Shown: in pieces, positions 1-7,113 of the stretch | How the letters are laid out: every line of letters begins with the position of its first letter | How positions within the stretch are numbered: position 1 is the stretch's first letter | Assembly (NCBI GenBank): GCA_012520695.1 | Contig: JAAYNU010000122.1 | Location: forward strand, 1-12,750 | Origin: Erysipelothrix sp. | GTDB taxonomy: Bacteria; Bacillota_I; Bacilli_A; Erysipelotrichales; Erysipelotrichaceae | Direction: 5' to 3' | Length of the DNA stretch: 12,750 nt | Translations under genes and position numbers: made by a program | Notes under the pieces: generated by a model | The model's input: the letters and a program-made list of their open reading frames with translations, nothing else | Databases searched by the model: none | What the model was told of the DNA's origin: nothing

Positions 1-1386
1 CTTATCCGTCTTCAGTTGAACAACATCCCCTGTTTTAAGCTTTGTATTCAACGGTACTAAGATACCGTTCACAATAGCCCCCACAGTTTGATGCCCTACC
101 TCAGTATGAATGCGATAGGCGAAATCAATAGGTGTTGCATCATTGGGAAGATCAATAACTCTACCCTTAGGCGTCATGACATAAACATTGGCTTCAAAAA
201 TATCGCGTTGCAATAAATCCATATAATCTTGAGCATTCTCATCCATGTCTTCTGTAAGTAAGTTAAAATCTCTGAACCACGATAGGCGGTCCTCGATTTC
301 TCTTTGATTACTTTCAACGTTGGAATTGGAGCCCTCTTTATAACGCCAGTGAGCAGCAACCCCGCGCTCAGCAACTTCATCCATTGCCTTCGTACGAATT
401 TGAACCTCAAAAATACTGCCTTCATTTCCGATCAGTGTCGTATGAAGGGATTGGTACATGTTCATTTTAGGAACAGAAATATAATCCTTCAAACGCCCTG
501 GAATCGGACGATAATTGGCGTGAATATGACCTAATATTTCATAACAGTTTAATTCAGTTTCAGTAATGATTCGAATCGCTAAAAGGTCAAGAATCTCATC
601 GAATCGTTTGTGTTTTGTTTCCATCTTCTTATAAATACTGTACAGATGTTTGGAACGACCAAAGATATTAAACTTAATCCCTTGTTCCAACAACAACTGA
701 GCCATGGACTCAATCATTTCGCTTACCTGAGCATCGCGCTCAGCTTTACGAGCATCTACAAGACGCGCAATTTCATAATATTTATCTCTGTGAAGATATG
801 AGAAACTCAAATCTTCCAATTCATTTTTAATTTCACTAATCCCTAAACGGTGGGCTATTGGAGAATAGACATCAAGTGTCTCAGCGGATATTTTCTTTTG
901 CTTTTCAGGACTTTGGTACTGAAGAGTACGCATATTATGAAGTCTGTCGACAAGCTTAATAAAAATAACGCGAACATCCTTCGCCATCGCGATAAAGATC
1001 TTACGATGATTCTCAGCAAGATACTCTTTCTCATCGAGAAATTCAATATTACCAATTTTCGTAACACTTTCAACAAGCGTTGCGATTTCTTCGTTGAACT
1101 CAACTGCGAGTTCTTCTTTCGTTACATCCGTATCCTCAACAACATCGTGTAAAAGACCGGCAGCGATTGTTGTAGGGGAAACACGCAGATTAGCCAAAAT
1201 AAAACCAACATGCAAAATATGAACAATATAAGGCTCACCGCTCTTTCGATACTGTCCTTCATGATTTTTCTCGGCAAATTGATACGCACGACGAATCAGT
1301 TCCACGTTTTCAGGTAGACTGATATACTCTCTCACTTCTGCAATTACATCATCAAAAGTGATATGCGCTATATTCTTTATACTCAT
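1..1386 (-). CDS. rel: Bifunctional (p)ppGpp synthetase/hydrolase Rel, N-terminal 462 residues (runs off left edge)
   Basis: This cytosolic enzyme makes (p)ppGpp from GTP/GDP and ATP and also degrades it, controlling the stringent response. The hydrolase HD domain carries H56, H80-D81 (HDVVEDT) and D147 (DRLHNMRT). The synthetase domain shows GRSKHLYSIYKKM, then R298-L-K-D301, YQSLHTT from Y311, and E327 in FEVQIRT. The RxKD signature (versus ExDD in monofunctional RelA) and the intact HD residues indicate a two-way Rel. A TGS domain starts near residue 400 (VYVMTPKG, Y402) and is cut by the window edge, so the C-terminal regulatory domains (helical, zinc-finger or RRM-like, ACT) are not visible. 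The ATG at 1386 is preceded by a strong GGAGGT eight bases upstream. The gene follows apt after a 45 bp gap holding a hairpin, as in the Bacillus apt-relA order. Identity is near certain. Confidence 0.97.
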   Translation of the reverse strand, partial: MSIKNIAHITFDDVIAEVREYISLPENVELIRRAYQFAEKNHEGQYRKSGEPYIVHILHVGFILANLRVSPTTIAAGLLHDVVEDTDVTKEELAVEFNEEIATLVESVTKIGNIEFLDEKEYLAENHRKIFIAMAKDVRVIFIKLVDRLHNMRTLQYQSPEKQKKISAETLDVYSPIAHRLGISEIKNELEDLSFSYLHRDKYYEIARLVDARKAERDAQVSEMIESMAQLLLEQGIKFNIFGRSKHLYSIYKKMETKHKRFDEILDLLAIRIITETELNCYEILGHIHANYRPIPGRLKDYISVPKMNMYQSLHTTLIGNEGSIFEVQIRTKAMDEVAERGVAAHWRYKEGSNSNVESNQREIEDRLSWFRDFNLLTEDMDENAQDYMDLLQRDIFEANVYVMTPKGRVIDLPNDATPIDFAYRIHTEVGHQTVGAIVNGILVPLNTKLKTGDVVQLKTDK

Positions 1387-1402
1387 TTGTGTTCACCTCC
1401 CT

Positions 1403-1431
1403 AACAAAATAACGAAGATTGCTCTTCGTTA
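1403..1431 (-). terminator. Hairpin plus U-run between apt and rel (weak terminator or attenuator)
   Basis: On the minus strand a perfect 9 bp inverted repeat, TAACGAAGA / TCTTCGTTA, encloses a GCAA (GNRA-type) tetraloop and is followed by ATTTTGTT. It starts directly after the apt stop codon and ends just before the rel ribosome site. The stem has only three G-C pairs and the U-run is interrupted, so partial termination, or an RNA stability element separating apt from rel, is more likely than a full stop. This is inferred from sequence only. Confidence 0.5.
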
Positions 1432-1944
1432 CTAGTATTTCAAAATAGTAAATACATCGATTCCTTCAAGCTTCTCGCGACCCTTAAGATCTTCAAGTTC
1501 AATGAGGAATCCACAACCCACAACTTCAGCACCCAATTCACGAACCAGGGAAACACTTGCTTCAATTGTTCCACCAGTCGCAAGTAAGTCATCAATGATG
1601 AGAACTTTTTGTCCTGGTTTAACGCCATCTTTATGAATATGTAGTTCATTTGAACCATATTCTAAATCATACGAATAAGATACTGTCTCACGCGGTAATT
1701 TCCCTGGCTTACGAACCGGTACGAAACCAATTTCCATTTCGTACGCAACTGGACAACCAAAGATAAATCCACGAGATTCAGGCCCAACAATAACGTCAGC
1801 CCCAACCTTATGCGCAAACTCAACAAATAAACGTGTCGCTTCTTTAAAAGCAGCACCATCAGCCATTAACGGCGTGATATCACGAAATTCTATTCCCTTT
1901 ACAGGAAAATCATGAATTGTCGCTATATAGTTTTTTAAGTCCAT
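1432..1944 (-). CDS. apt: Adenine phosphoribosyltransferase
   Basis: Apt converts adenine and PRPP to AMP and pyrophosphate in cytosolic purine salvage. The 170 aa length is typical of the family. Visible motifs are FRDITPL (20-26), ESRGF (56-60), the flexible-loop region [11 protein letters not shown] (77-87), and the PRPP-binding motif [13 protein letters not shown] (about 114-126), including D118-D119. The frame is open further up to a TTG at 1956, but the ATG at 1944 is preferred: it gives the family N-terminus MDLKNYI and sits five bases after GGAGG, which would lie inside the coding region if the TTG were used. It lies 30 bp after the Ig-like gene, directly under an extended -10 promoter sequence, and upstream of rel. 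Purine salvage next to (p)ppGpp metabolism is a conserved pairing in Bacillota. Confidence 0.96.
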   Translation of the reverse strand: MDLKNYIATIHDFPVKGIEFRDITPLMADGAAFKEATRLFVEFAHKVGADVIVGPESRGFIFGCPVAYEMEIGFVPVRKPGKLPRETVSYSYDLEYGSNELHIHKDGVKPGQKVLIIDDLLATGGTIEASVSLVRELGAEVVGCGFLIELEDLKGREKLEGIDVFTILKY

Positions 1945-1948
1945 ACAT

Positions 1949-1954
1949 TCCTCC
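1949..1954 (-). promoter_or_regulatory. apt ribosome binding site that decides the start codon
   Basis: GGAGGA on the minus strand lies four to five bases upstream of the ATG at 1944. It overlaps an in-frame TTG at 1956 that would add four residues (M-E-E-C). The TTG itself has no Shine-Dalgarno sequence upstream. An out-of-frame ATG at 1948 is too close to the site to be used and opens only a 12-codon frame. Confidence 0.75.
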
Positions 1955-1968
1955 AAAATTACTTTATC

Positions 1969-1997
1969 ATTATATCATACATTGCGGCGTTTCTTGA
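1969..1997 (-). promoter_or_regulatory. Extended -10 promoter for apt (and possibly rel)
   Basis: A perfect TATAAT lies at 1974-1969 on the minus strand, directly preceded by TGA, which gives the extended -10 form TGnTATAAT. Seventeen bases upstream is TCAAGA, a weak -35 (3 of 6 matches to TTGACA). Predicted transcription starts near 1962, leaving an untranslated leader of about 18 bases that contains GGAGGA. The TG of the extended -10 belongs to the stop codon of the upstream Ig-like gene. The call rests on sequence match alone. Confidence 0.6.
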
Positions 1998-3501
1998 TGA
2001 CTTTGAAATAATATACACCATAAGAAATACTCACAGTTAATACAAGAGCAAGTAAACCAACAATTACCCCCGTATTATTACTTACAGAGATGCGCGAAAA
2101 CGTAATCGCATAATCTTTTGAATCAATCTTAAAGCGAATCATGTCATTCTCATCCACCTGAACCATTTGATTCGTATCATCAGGAGACCCCTTCTCTAAC
2201 TTGTAGAGGAAGTGATACTGAGAAGCAGTGGACTTAATTGCGGACGATGGAATTTCAACCACAAAAGAATACGGTGCAGTATTAGCGAAACGTAAACGAT
2301 ACGAACGCGCCCCTATTTTTTGATAAAGAACAGCCGTTTCCTCAATTGGTTCTAAACTGAATTTCAAATTAAAGTTTTCACTTGAAACACGATCAAAATG
2401 ATACACAATGAGTGTCTTATTCGATTTATCCGCGATTTCAATTGAAAGCAGTTGATCCACCAAGGGTTCAAAGACCTCAGCCGGTAACTTAAATGAATCC
2501 ACCTTAGCCATACCATTCGACAAGAGTTTATCCGGTAAGACAATGCGAATCTTCGCATCATCATTTGATTTTAAAAATTCAAGTATCTCATCCACAGGAA
2601 ATAAAACATCATATTTATTAGATGAGAATTCATATTTCTGCCCAAAACTCAGATTCATGACACCATTCAATCCACCATCGGATGATAATGTGATAATTTC
2701 AGAACCCGTTTCAGATTTTTTAGGATTTACACGAACATTTAAAGTCGACTTAATCGACCCAATACTCACATATACTTCTGCATCCCCTACACCCATCGCA
2801 ACTAACTTACCATCCACAAGATCCACGATTGTGGGATTACTCACAGAATAAGCAACTTGCTTAGATGAAGTTGTATCATAGGGCACATAAACAAGTGAAG
2901 GTATTTCAAGTGTATCTTCAAGTGTCATTGTAAGTGATGAAGGATTAAAAGAAACAGACTCAAGTGGCACGGTTACAGACAGTTGCATTTCCGCAACTAA
3001 GTCTCCCAATGTCCCTCGAATAAGCGTACTCCCAATTTTCAATCCATAAACACGACCATTTTCAACTCGTGCTACAGAAGGGTCAGAAGACGTCCAAGAG
3101 ATCGAATTTTTATCCAGTGTTGGTGATAGTGTATATTCAATATCATAGTAAAGGTCACGAATTAAATAGAATTCGTTTTGTTTAAACTTAAACTCCCCTA
3201 CCGGTCCCTTAACTAGAACATCAACTACAGCTTCAAAGGAAGTATCTTCAACACTTGCCGTAATCTTAATTTGAGTAGAACCCGCAGATACACCTGAAAT
3301 CAGGCCTGCTGTGGATACACTCGCAATGCTAGGGTTAAGCGATTCAAACACAAGATCCTCTGTACTTGAATGAAGAATATGAACTTGATCATCAACTGAC
3401 AGTTCATATGATGTCTTATTTAGAACAATTGGATTCTCAATTTCGGGAGTTTCGTTGAAGAATCCCAAAAAAACTGATAATGCAACGAGTGCGATTTTCA
3501 T
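1975..3501 (-). CDS. Membrane-anchored surface protein with Big_2-type Ig-like repeats
   Basis: This 508 aa protein is probably displayed outside the membrane; its exact role is unknown. The N-terminus (residues 3-15) is a short hydrophobic segment consistent with a signal peptide, though positively poor with only K2. Three bacterial Ig-like (Big_2-type) repeats follow at about 26-97, 103-178 and 180-260, with the hallmark pattern S-x-N/D-P-S-x-A-x-V...G-x-I/V-x-G (SLNPSIASVSTAGLISG; SSDPSVARVENGRVYG). Residues about 268-470 form a beta-rich region resembling modules near the C-terminus of other Bacillota surface proteins. A transmembrane helix at about 477-499 ends in a basic tail (KKRRNV), so the bulk should face out. 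No LPxTG motif is present. The start is fixed by an in-frame TAG nine codons upstream, and a G-rich ribosome site precedes it. It sits 27 bp after recJ and 30 bp before apt. It could be an adhesin or a cell-wall-associated factor; I cannot decide. Confidence 0.85.
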   Translation of the reverse strand: MKIALVALSVFLGFFNETPEIENPIVLNKTSYELSVDDQVHILHSSTEDLVFESLNPSIASVSTAGLISGVSAGSTQIKITASVEDTSFEAVVDVLVKGPVGEFKFKQNEFYLIRDLYYDIEYTLSPTLDKNSISWTSSDPSVARVENGRVYGLKIGSTLIRGTLGDLVAEMQLSVTVPLESVSFNPSSLTMTLEDTLEIPSLVYVPYDTTSSKQVAYSVSNPTIVDLVDGKLVAMGVGDAEVYVSIGSIKSTLNVRVNPKKSETGSEIITLSSDGGLNGVMNLSFGQKYEFSSNKYDVLFPVDEILEFLKSNDDAKIRIVLPDKLLSNGMAKVDSFKLPAEVFEPLVDQLLSIEIADKSNKTLIVYHFDRVSSENFNLKFSLEPIEETAVLYQKIGARSYRLRFANTAPYSFVVEIPSSAIKSTASQYHFLYKLEKGSPDDTNQMVQVDENDMIRFKIDSKDYAITFSRISVSNNTGVIVGLLALVLTVSISYGVYYFKVIKKRRNV

Positions 3502-3527
3502 AAACTCTCCCCCCTTTATATTGAACT

Positions 3528-3536
3528 ATCATACCA
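3528..3536 (-). promoter_or_regulatory. Possible extended -10 promoter for the Ig-like gene
   Basis: TGGTATGAT on the minus strand matches the extended -10 consensus TGnTATAAT with one mismatch and overlaps the recJ stop codon. A start near 3521 would give a leader of about 20 bases, the same geometry as at apt. No recognisable -35 lies 16-18 bases upstream, so this is a weaker call. Confidence 0.35.
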
Positions 3537-5070
3537 CACTTTTAATAATGTCTTCCACAAAGAATGACACACGATATTTCGATCCTAAATCAATTGAACC
3601 CACCAAAGACTCCAATTGATTCATCGATTCTAATGAATAAGTCGTATTAAAGAACACAGCCTCATTGATTGGAAATTCACCAAACACAAACTTATAACCA
3701 TGCCCATTAATTGGACTCACACGATAACCCTTAGGTAACGCCATCTTCAGAAGTGGCAACTCAAAATCAGTTCCAAAGGGCTCAAACGAGCGTAAATTAT
3801 CAAGACTCTCTGCATTCACTAAGTTTGGATCGAAGTTAATAATGTGTGTTGTTTTCTCAATTACTGGTGATATGCTCACCAATTTTTGAACATCATTCTT
3901 AAAGTCCTCAAAGCACTCAGGCTTAATACTGACACCAAACGCGAAATCATGGCCACCAAAGGCAATAAAGTAATCAGGGTTCAATTGGTTGAATACACCC
4001 GACAATGACACAGAATTAGAACGCGCACTCCCCTTAATCACATCATCATAACGACGTAAGACCAAAGAAGGCTTCTGAGTTTCCACAAGCATCTGGTTCG
4101 CAACAATCCCCAAAAGACCCTCATGAAACCCATCAGACACAACGATGTTCATCGCTTCCCCATCCACGAGCTTCATTGCATCTTTAAAGTATGATTTCCC
4201 TAAGGATTTACGCTCATCATTTAAAGCGAGCATCTGTAAGGCATACGAGTTAATGGAAGCTTTATTGTCCCCTACAAAGTAAGCAACCGCAGTATTCACA
4301 TTGGCACGGTCTGCCAAACGCCCCACTGAGTTAACCTTAGGAACGATTTGAAACGCAAGTAACTTCGCAGAATACGTTGTGAAACGACTGCGCTTCACCA
4401 ATAAATCAAACTGTAAGAATTGATTTCGCTCAATTGCCGCAACACCGCGACGCACTATCTCACGATTTTTACCCCATAAAGGCATCACATCACCGACAGT
4501 CGCTAAAGCTGCAAGACTTAACATGTACTCATCATCAAGACCCATATACTCACTCAATGCATAAACCAATCCCGCAGCACACATCGAATAACCATACACA
4601 CTAAGTAAATCAGGGTGTAAAAATGCATCCGCTTTAATCTCATCTGAAATAAGATGGTGATCAATGATCCCAACTCTCATACCCAATGATTGTGCCAATT
4701 CAACTTCTACGTGGGATTTAACCCCATTATCAATAATTAGAACATCGGTATACCCTTTATCACTTGCCATTTGAATCGTATGAGACTTCACACCATAGCC
4801 CTCAGTGAGTCGATTTGGAATATAGTACCCAACATCTTTACCCAGCTTCTTCGCAAGAAGATAGGCGATACTGGTGGCACTGACACCATCACAGTCATAA
4901 TCACCACAGATGATTAATCGATCAGCACTCTTGAAGAATTCACTCATCACTTCAAAGGCCTCATCATTCATGACCTTATCCTTTGGATTAAATAATTCCT
5001 CTAGTTGTGAATCATTTAAGTCCATCTCACTCAGTAAGTTTTGTACTAATAAGGATTGACTATTCAACAT
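3529..5070 (-). CDS. recJ: Single-stranded-DNA-specific 5'-3' exonuclease RecJ (short form)
   Basis: RecJ degrades single-stranded DNA 5' to 3' in recombination and repair. The DHH phosphoesterase core is intact: GDYDCDG (D57, D59, D61), DNG (114-116), D137-H138-H139 and D194 in GDVMPL. The DHHA1 part includes N247-S-V-G-R-L and the FGGH motif (371-374), followed by an EPFG motif (430-433) and a C-terminal segment consistent with the RecJ OB domain. At 513 aa it is shorter than E. coli RecJ (577 aa) and much shorter than the B. subtilis protein (about 786 aa), lacking the long C-terminal extension of the latter. Its start overlaps the end of the SecDF-like gene by 11 bp, with GAGAGGG upstream inside that gene, so translation is probably coupled. 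The stop TGA is followed at once by an in-phase TAG. Confidence 0.93.
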   Translation of the reverse strand: MLNSQSLLVQNLLSEMDLNDSQLEELFNPKDKVMNDEAFEVMSEFFKSADRLIICGDYDCDGVSATSIAYLLAKKLGKDVGYYIPNRLTEGYGVKSHTIQMASDKGYTDVLIIDNGVKSHVEVELAQSLGMRVGIIDHHLISDEIKADAFLHPDLLSVYGYSMCAAGLVYALSEYMGLDDEYMLSLAALATVGDVMPLWGKNREIVRRGVAAIERNQFLQFDLLVKRSRFTTYSAKLLAFQIVPKVNSVGRLADRANVNTAVAYFVGDNKASINSYALQMLALNDERKSLGKSYFKDAMKLVDGEAMNIVVSDGFHEGLLGIVANQMLVETQKPSLVLRRYDDVIKGSARSNSVSLSGVFNQLNPDYFIAFGGHDFAFGVSIKPECFEDFKNDVQKLVSISPVIEKTTHIINFDPNLVNAESLDNLRSFEPFGTDFELPLLKMALPKGYRVSPINGHGYKFVFGEFPINEAVFFNTTYSLESMNQLESLVGSIDLGSKYRVSFFVEDIIKSVV

Positions 5071-6688
5071 GATTTACACGCCCTCTCTTCACTAAAATCC
5101 AAGAAACAACTCCCAAGACTGCATGGATTGATAAAAACACTAATAAAAATGTCAGCATCATCTCCGCATTACGCGCCCCAGGATAAATTATAAGCACCGG
5201 AGAAATCATCAATACAAGTACCGTAACACTTGAGATTAAAGACTCCACAAAGAAACGGCGATACGATAACTTTTCATTCACGACATATCTTAGTAGAACT
5301 AGGACAATCACCAATGGCAATAACACTGCCAAGAACGACCACGAATAATCACTCAATAAATTAAAGAATGTCGAAAGAAGTATAAATCCGCCATAACTTA
5401 AAATACTGATCAGCGTATACCCAGAAGAGAAGACAAAACTCTTCTTCATCGACAATACAAGAATACATATTCCCAGTATCATCAGTGCCAACACAGGATA
5501 CAACCACCAAATCGTCGTATAACTTTGAGCCAATGTTTGGTAGTACAGAACATCCAGATTGAGACCCAAACTGAGATCCTTTGAAATACTCTCAAGACTT
5601 TCCACTTCCATGGTGTCATCAAACTCAAGCCACGTTTGGCCTTGTTCACTCACACGATATGAAATTTGTTTTTCTAGCATTTCAAGCTTACTCAAGCGCG
5701 CTTGTACCTCAAGATACGTCGCAGAGTCCGCTTTATTGAATACAACCACATTCTCACGCGTTGTTGTTGCGGTGCTTAGTGGTGTTTGGTTACGCGACAA
5801 TGACAAGAGTCCTGTCAAAAATACCAAAATAACTAATGAAAATACCGTACGCGAGAAAACTAAACTATCATTGTCATCCACTTCAAATAAATCCGACAGC
5901 GGAAATACCCTACCCTCAAGATAAGACTGAAGCAGTGGATTGATGAGTTTCCCGTGCACTAAATAGAAAACAAAGGACACAATACCGAATATAAATAGAT
6001 ATAAACTTGATGCAAGATAGATATCAAGTACTGAACTCATCAACACAAGTCCAACTGCCATAAAGGACAAACAGACCCCAAAGATGAGACGCCCATTCTC
6101 CTCATACGTTTCGAGAATTGAATTAATATAAAATAAACTACAAAACGATAGTAAGAAGGCATACCATAAGGTTTGTGTAAAGACGACACCACTCGCCATC
6201 ACAATCAATAGACTGGCCATCAAAATTAATGAGGTTAGAAGCCAGTAGTACCACCCAGCCAAATGGAATCGAGAAATATAATAGACTCCCAATAAAACAA
6301 CAAACACAGAGATACACATTGCAACGAAGGATTGATTATTCATAAACTTCGTCATCGAACCGAAGGTTCCACTTAACAAAACCTTGGCTTCTGGCATTCT
6401 TGTTTCAATATCCTTTACAAACTCTTCGCCACTCTCAACACCTGACACATCCAAAATAAAAATGCCACCATCGGTGACTCTGAGGCGCGTTTGCGCATGA
6501 TCAAATTGTAATTCTTTAACAAATTCATTGAACGTAAGGTCATCTTCAACTTGAACAATGACCCTCGTATCTTTACCAAAATCCAAACCTAAGCGAACCT
6601 CAGACAAAGACGCCATGGACACAAGGGCCAGGGCGATCGAAGCGAAAATAAGAACAACAATAAATTGATATTCGGTTCTACGTTTCAT
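5060..6688 (-). CDS. secDF: Divergent SecDF-like 12-TM protein export factor
   Basis: The 542 aa protein has the SecD-SecF fusion layout. TM1 (9-28) is followed by an outer domain (29-118) starting with LGLDFGKDTRVIVQV, similar to the SecD/SecF GLD-GGT motif. Five helices follow between about 121 and 248, then TM7 (281-298), a second outer domain (299-390), and five more helices (393-413, 418-443, 450-470, 480-501, 509-533). SecDF uses the proton gradient to help SecYEG/SecA export. It is far shorter than B. subtilis SecDF (about 737 aa), with small outer domains. The intramembrane charged residues expected in TM4, TM10 and TM11 are not evident. It starts 3 bp after the ComN-like gene, with GAGGAG in that gene's tail, and overlaps recJ. 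Gene order as in Bacillus supports SecDF; a relative with changed function is possible. Confidence 0.75.
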   Translation of the reverse strand: MKRRTEYQFIVVLIFASIALALVSMASLSEVRLGLDFGKDTRVIVQVEDDLTFNEFVKELQFDHAQTRLRVTDGGIFILDVSGVESGEEFVKDIETRMPEAKVLLSGTFGSMTKFMNNQSFVAMCISVFVVLLGVYYISRFHLAGWYYWLLTSLILMASLLIVMASGVVFTQTLWYAFLLSFCSLFYINSILETYEENGRLIFGVCLSFMAVGLVLMSSVLDIYLASSLYLFIFGIVSFVFYLVHGKLINPLLQSYLEGRVFPLSDLFEVDDNDSLVFSRTVFSLVILVFLTGLLSLSRNQTPLSTATTTRENVVVFNKADSATYLEVQARLSKLEMLEKQISYRVSEQGQTWLEFDDTMEVESLESISKDLSLGLNLDVLYYQTLAQSYTTIWWLYPVLALMILGICILVLSMKKSFVFSSGYTLISILSYGGFILLSTFFNLLSDYSWSFLAVLLPLVIVLVLLRYVVNEKLSYRRFFVESLISSVTVLVLMISPVLIIYPGARNAEMMLTFLLVFLSIHAVLGVVSWILVKRGRVNHVE

Positions 6689-6691
6689 ACA

Positions 6692-6973
6692 CTACTCCTC
6701 GTCGTTAAATAAGTGCGTAAAATCTGACAAACTCGAATGATAGCCCTCAATGCGTGACTCACTAGCCAACCATCGAATCACTTCTTCATCACGAATAGAA
6801 AAAACGTCATTTACCATATCACTTAAACGCATCGGACGCTTCTTACGCCATACATAATTGACTAACATCCGACGCAAATCTTCAATAGAGACTCCTGTGA
6901 GGTTGTTTGCATGCAATTGTCGCAATTTTAAAGTCAATAACAAATTCAATTGTTGCGAGTAATCATCTCTCAT
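6692..6973 (-). CDS. ComN-like small protein (post-transcriptional regulator family)
   Basis: This 93 aa protein is soluble and highly charged, with no signal peptide or membrane segment. Its pattern (L-x-x-K-L-x-x-L-x-x-N near 12-24, V-S-I-E-D-L at 28-33, W-R-K-K near 42-45, M-V-N-D-V-F at 53-58, then short helices) resembles what I remember of B. subtilis ComN/YrzD, a small protein that acts post-transcriptionally on the comE competence operon. Its place just upstream of a SecDF-like gene matches the comN-secDF neighbourhood in Bacillus, which strengthens the call. A very strong ribosome site (AGGAGGT) precedes the ATG at 6973. It is the first gene after the murD terminator, so it probably heads the secDF-recJ transcription unit. 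Resemblance is by recalled pattern, not alignment. Whether it regulates competence here is unknown. Confidence 0.6.
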   Translation of the reverse strand: MRDDYSQQLNLLLTLKLRQLHANNLTGVSIEDLRRMLVNYVWRKKRPMRLSDMVNDVFSIRDEEVIRWLASESRIEGYHSSLSDFTHLFNDEE

Positions 6974-7091
6974 GCTTACACCTCCTGTTTCTATAGACTA
7001 TGATACACGATTTCACGAGAGAAAAAAACCTTATTCAAGAAGTTTAATGCGATAAAAAATAAAGCGTGCATTTCCTCAATTTAAAGCCAAC
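6974..7091 (-). promoter_or_regulatory. Intergenic region likely to hold the promoter for the comN-like/secDF/recJ unit
   Basis: This is the only sizeable gap in the window, lying between the murD terminator and the ComN-like gene, so a promoter is expected. The best -10 is TATCAT at 7005-7000 (minus strand), which would start transcription about 20 bases before the ATG, but no good -35 lies 16-18 bases upstream. The gap is A/T-rich with no coding frame, tRNA or clear operator palindrome. The promoter itself is only inferred. Confidence 0.3.
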
Positions 7092-7113
7092 AAAAAAGAG
7101 CAATCATGCTCTT
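7091..7113 (-). terminator. Rho-independent terminator after murD
   Basis: On the minus strand a 7 bp stem AAGAGCA / TGCTCTT with a TGAT loop is followed by a T-run (TTTTTTG counting the stem end). The first stem bases are the last two bases of the murD TAA stop codon. This closes the division/cell-wall gene cluster and separates it from the comN-like/secDF unit. Confidence 0.85.

Noticed and set aside
1..1386. Monofunctional RelA (synthetase only)
   Set aside because: The HD hydrolase residues H56, H80, D81 and D147 are intact and the synthetase loop has RLKD, the bifunctional signature.
1945..1956. TTG start for apt four codons upstream
   Set aside because: It would place the GGAGGA ribosome site inside the coding region and has none of its own. 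The ATG at 1944 gives the usual 170 aa length and N-terminus.
1975..2060. Sortase anchoring of the Ig-like protein
   Set aside because: The C-terminus has a membrane helix and a basic tail but no LPxTG-like motif before the helix, so a simple membrane anchor is the supported reading.
5559..5924. A 121-codon open frame on the plus strand opposite the SecDF-like gene
   Set aside because: It lies wholly inside a well-supported gene on the other strand, has no convincing ribosome site or recognisable domain, and fits the chance openings seen opposite other genes here.
5060..6688. MMPL/RND drug exporter instead of SecDF
   Set aside because: The protein is too small with tiny outer domains, the first outer domain begins with a SecD/SecF-like GLDF motif, and the neighbours match the secDF locus of Bacillus. 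The divergence keeps this from being fully closed.
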